Shown here: positions 63,889-64,000 of the stretch, in pieces | How positions within the stretch are numbered: position 1 is the first letter of the stretch | How the letters are laid out: each line of letters starts with the position of its first letter | Origin: Fenollaria massiliensis | GTDB taxonomy: Bacteria > Bacillota > Clostridia > Tissierellales > Peptoniphilaceae | Direction of reading: 5' to 3' | DNA: 64,000 nt | NCBI RefSeq assembly: GCF_000312505.2 | Contig: NZ_HG326227.1 | Coordinates: 62,001 to 126,000 of the forward strand | Notes under the pieces: model-generated | Told to the model about the DNA's origin: nothing | What the model saw: the letters and a program-made list of their open reading frames with translations, nothing else | Databases searched by the model: none | Made by a program: the position numbers and the translations under genes

Positions 63889-64000
63889 ATGAGAGTTATA
63901 TCAGGCAAATTCAAATCAAGAAAATTACTTGCACCAAAGGGCCTTAATACGAGACCGACTTTGGATAATATAAAAGAAACAATATTTAATATCATATCGC
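63889..64000 (+). CDS. rsmD: 16S rRNA (guanine-966-N2)-methyltransferase RsmD (partial, N-terminus)
   Basis: Only the first 37 codons are in the window. MRVISGKFKSRKLLAPKG and TRPTLDNIKETIFNII are the RsmD opening. It starts 11 bases after the recG stop with AAGAGG as ribosome site. Position after recG is usual in Bacillota. Confidence 0.92.
   Translation, partial: MRVISGKFKSRKLLAPKGLNTRPTLDNIKETIFNIIS

Overview
The window is a 64-kb, low-GC, almost entirely plus-strand bacterial chromosome segment. The housekeeping gene order (remA-gmk-rpoZ-coaBC-priA-def-fmt-rsmB-rlmN-prpC-prkC-rsgA-rpe-thiN, then rpmB, asp23-like, yloV, recG, rsmD), a threonine T-box, sepF/ylmH and SLH-type surface protein domains point to an anaerobic Bacillota. 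The anaerobic (cbi) cobalamin pathway and HemZ agree with this. A Tissierellia/Peptoniphilaceae-like host is my inference; no 16S rRNA is present to confirm it.

Region 1 (1-11.1 kb) is one long operon of the anaerobic cobalamin pathway: the end of a probable cobD, then cbiA, cbiC, cbiD, cbiE, cbiT, cbiF, cbiG, cbiH, cbiJ, an eight-cysteine small protein, cobU, cobS and cobC. It runs with no visible break into a TraX-like membrane protein and an SLH-domain exported protein. The first gene of the corrin ring series (cbiL), a cobalt chelatase, cbiP, cbiB and any B12 riboswitch are not in view and presumably lie upstream. CbiA has lost its glutaminase cysteine.

Region 2 (11.1-16.8 kb) holds a lipoprotein, an EamA permease, a tRNA cluster (His, Lys, Leu, then Arg), a T-box-controlled thrS and an NlpC/P60 hydrolase. 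Several near-perfect sigma-A promoters (TTGACA-17-TATAAT) and intrinsic terminators are readable.

Region 3 (16.8-24.5 kb) is an accessory-looking module. It contains a divergent AraC regulator, two half-size ABC exporter-type transporters, and an ECF importer (S component, EcfT, fused double ATPase). It is bracketed by two nearly identical 31-bp terminator hairpins. An inverted repeat sits between overlapping divergent promoters, and a leftover ABC-ATPase tail lies at the 3' end. The best guess for function is iron, siderophore or heme-type uptake, by analogy with YbtPQ/IrtAB and streptococcal SiaFGH arrangements.

Region 4 (24.5-64 kb) is core genome: recJ, relA/spoT, dtd, an MBL hydrolase, hemZ, aspS, tcdA, rseC-like, glyA, der, plsY, gpsA, an HlyD-like protein, yggS, sepF, ylmH, lspA, rluD, rqcH (minus), yicC and the block listed above, ending inside rsmD.

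Four genes (cbiG, cbiJ, the ECF ATPase gene and sepF) are each broken by a single-nucleotide indel at or beside an A or T run, and the continuation is intact in the next frame. This pattern suggests sequencing or assembly errors, or slippage-prone tracts, rather than four independent gene losses.
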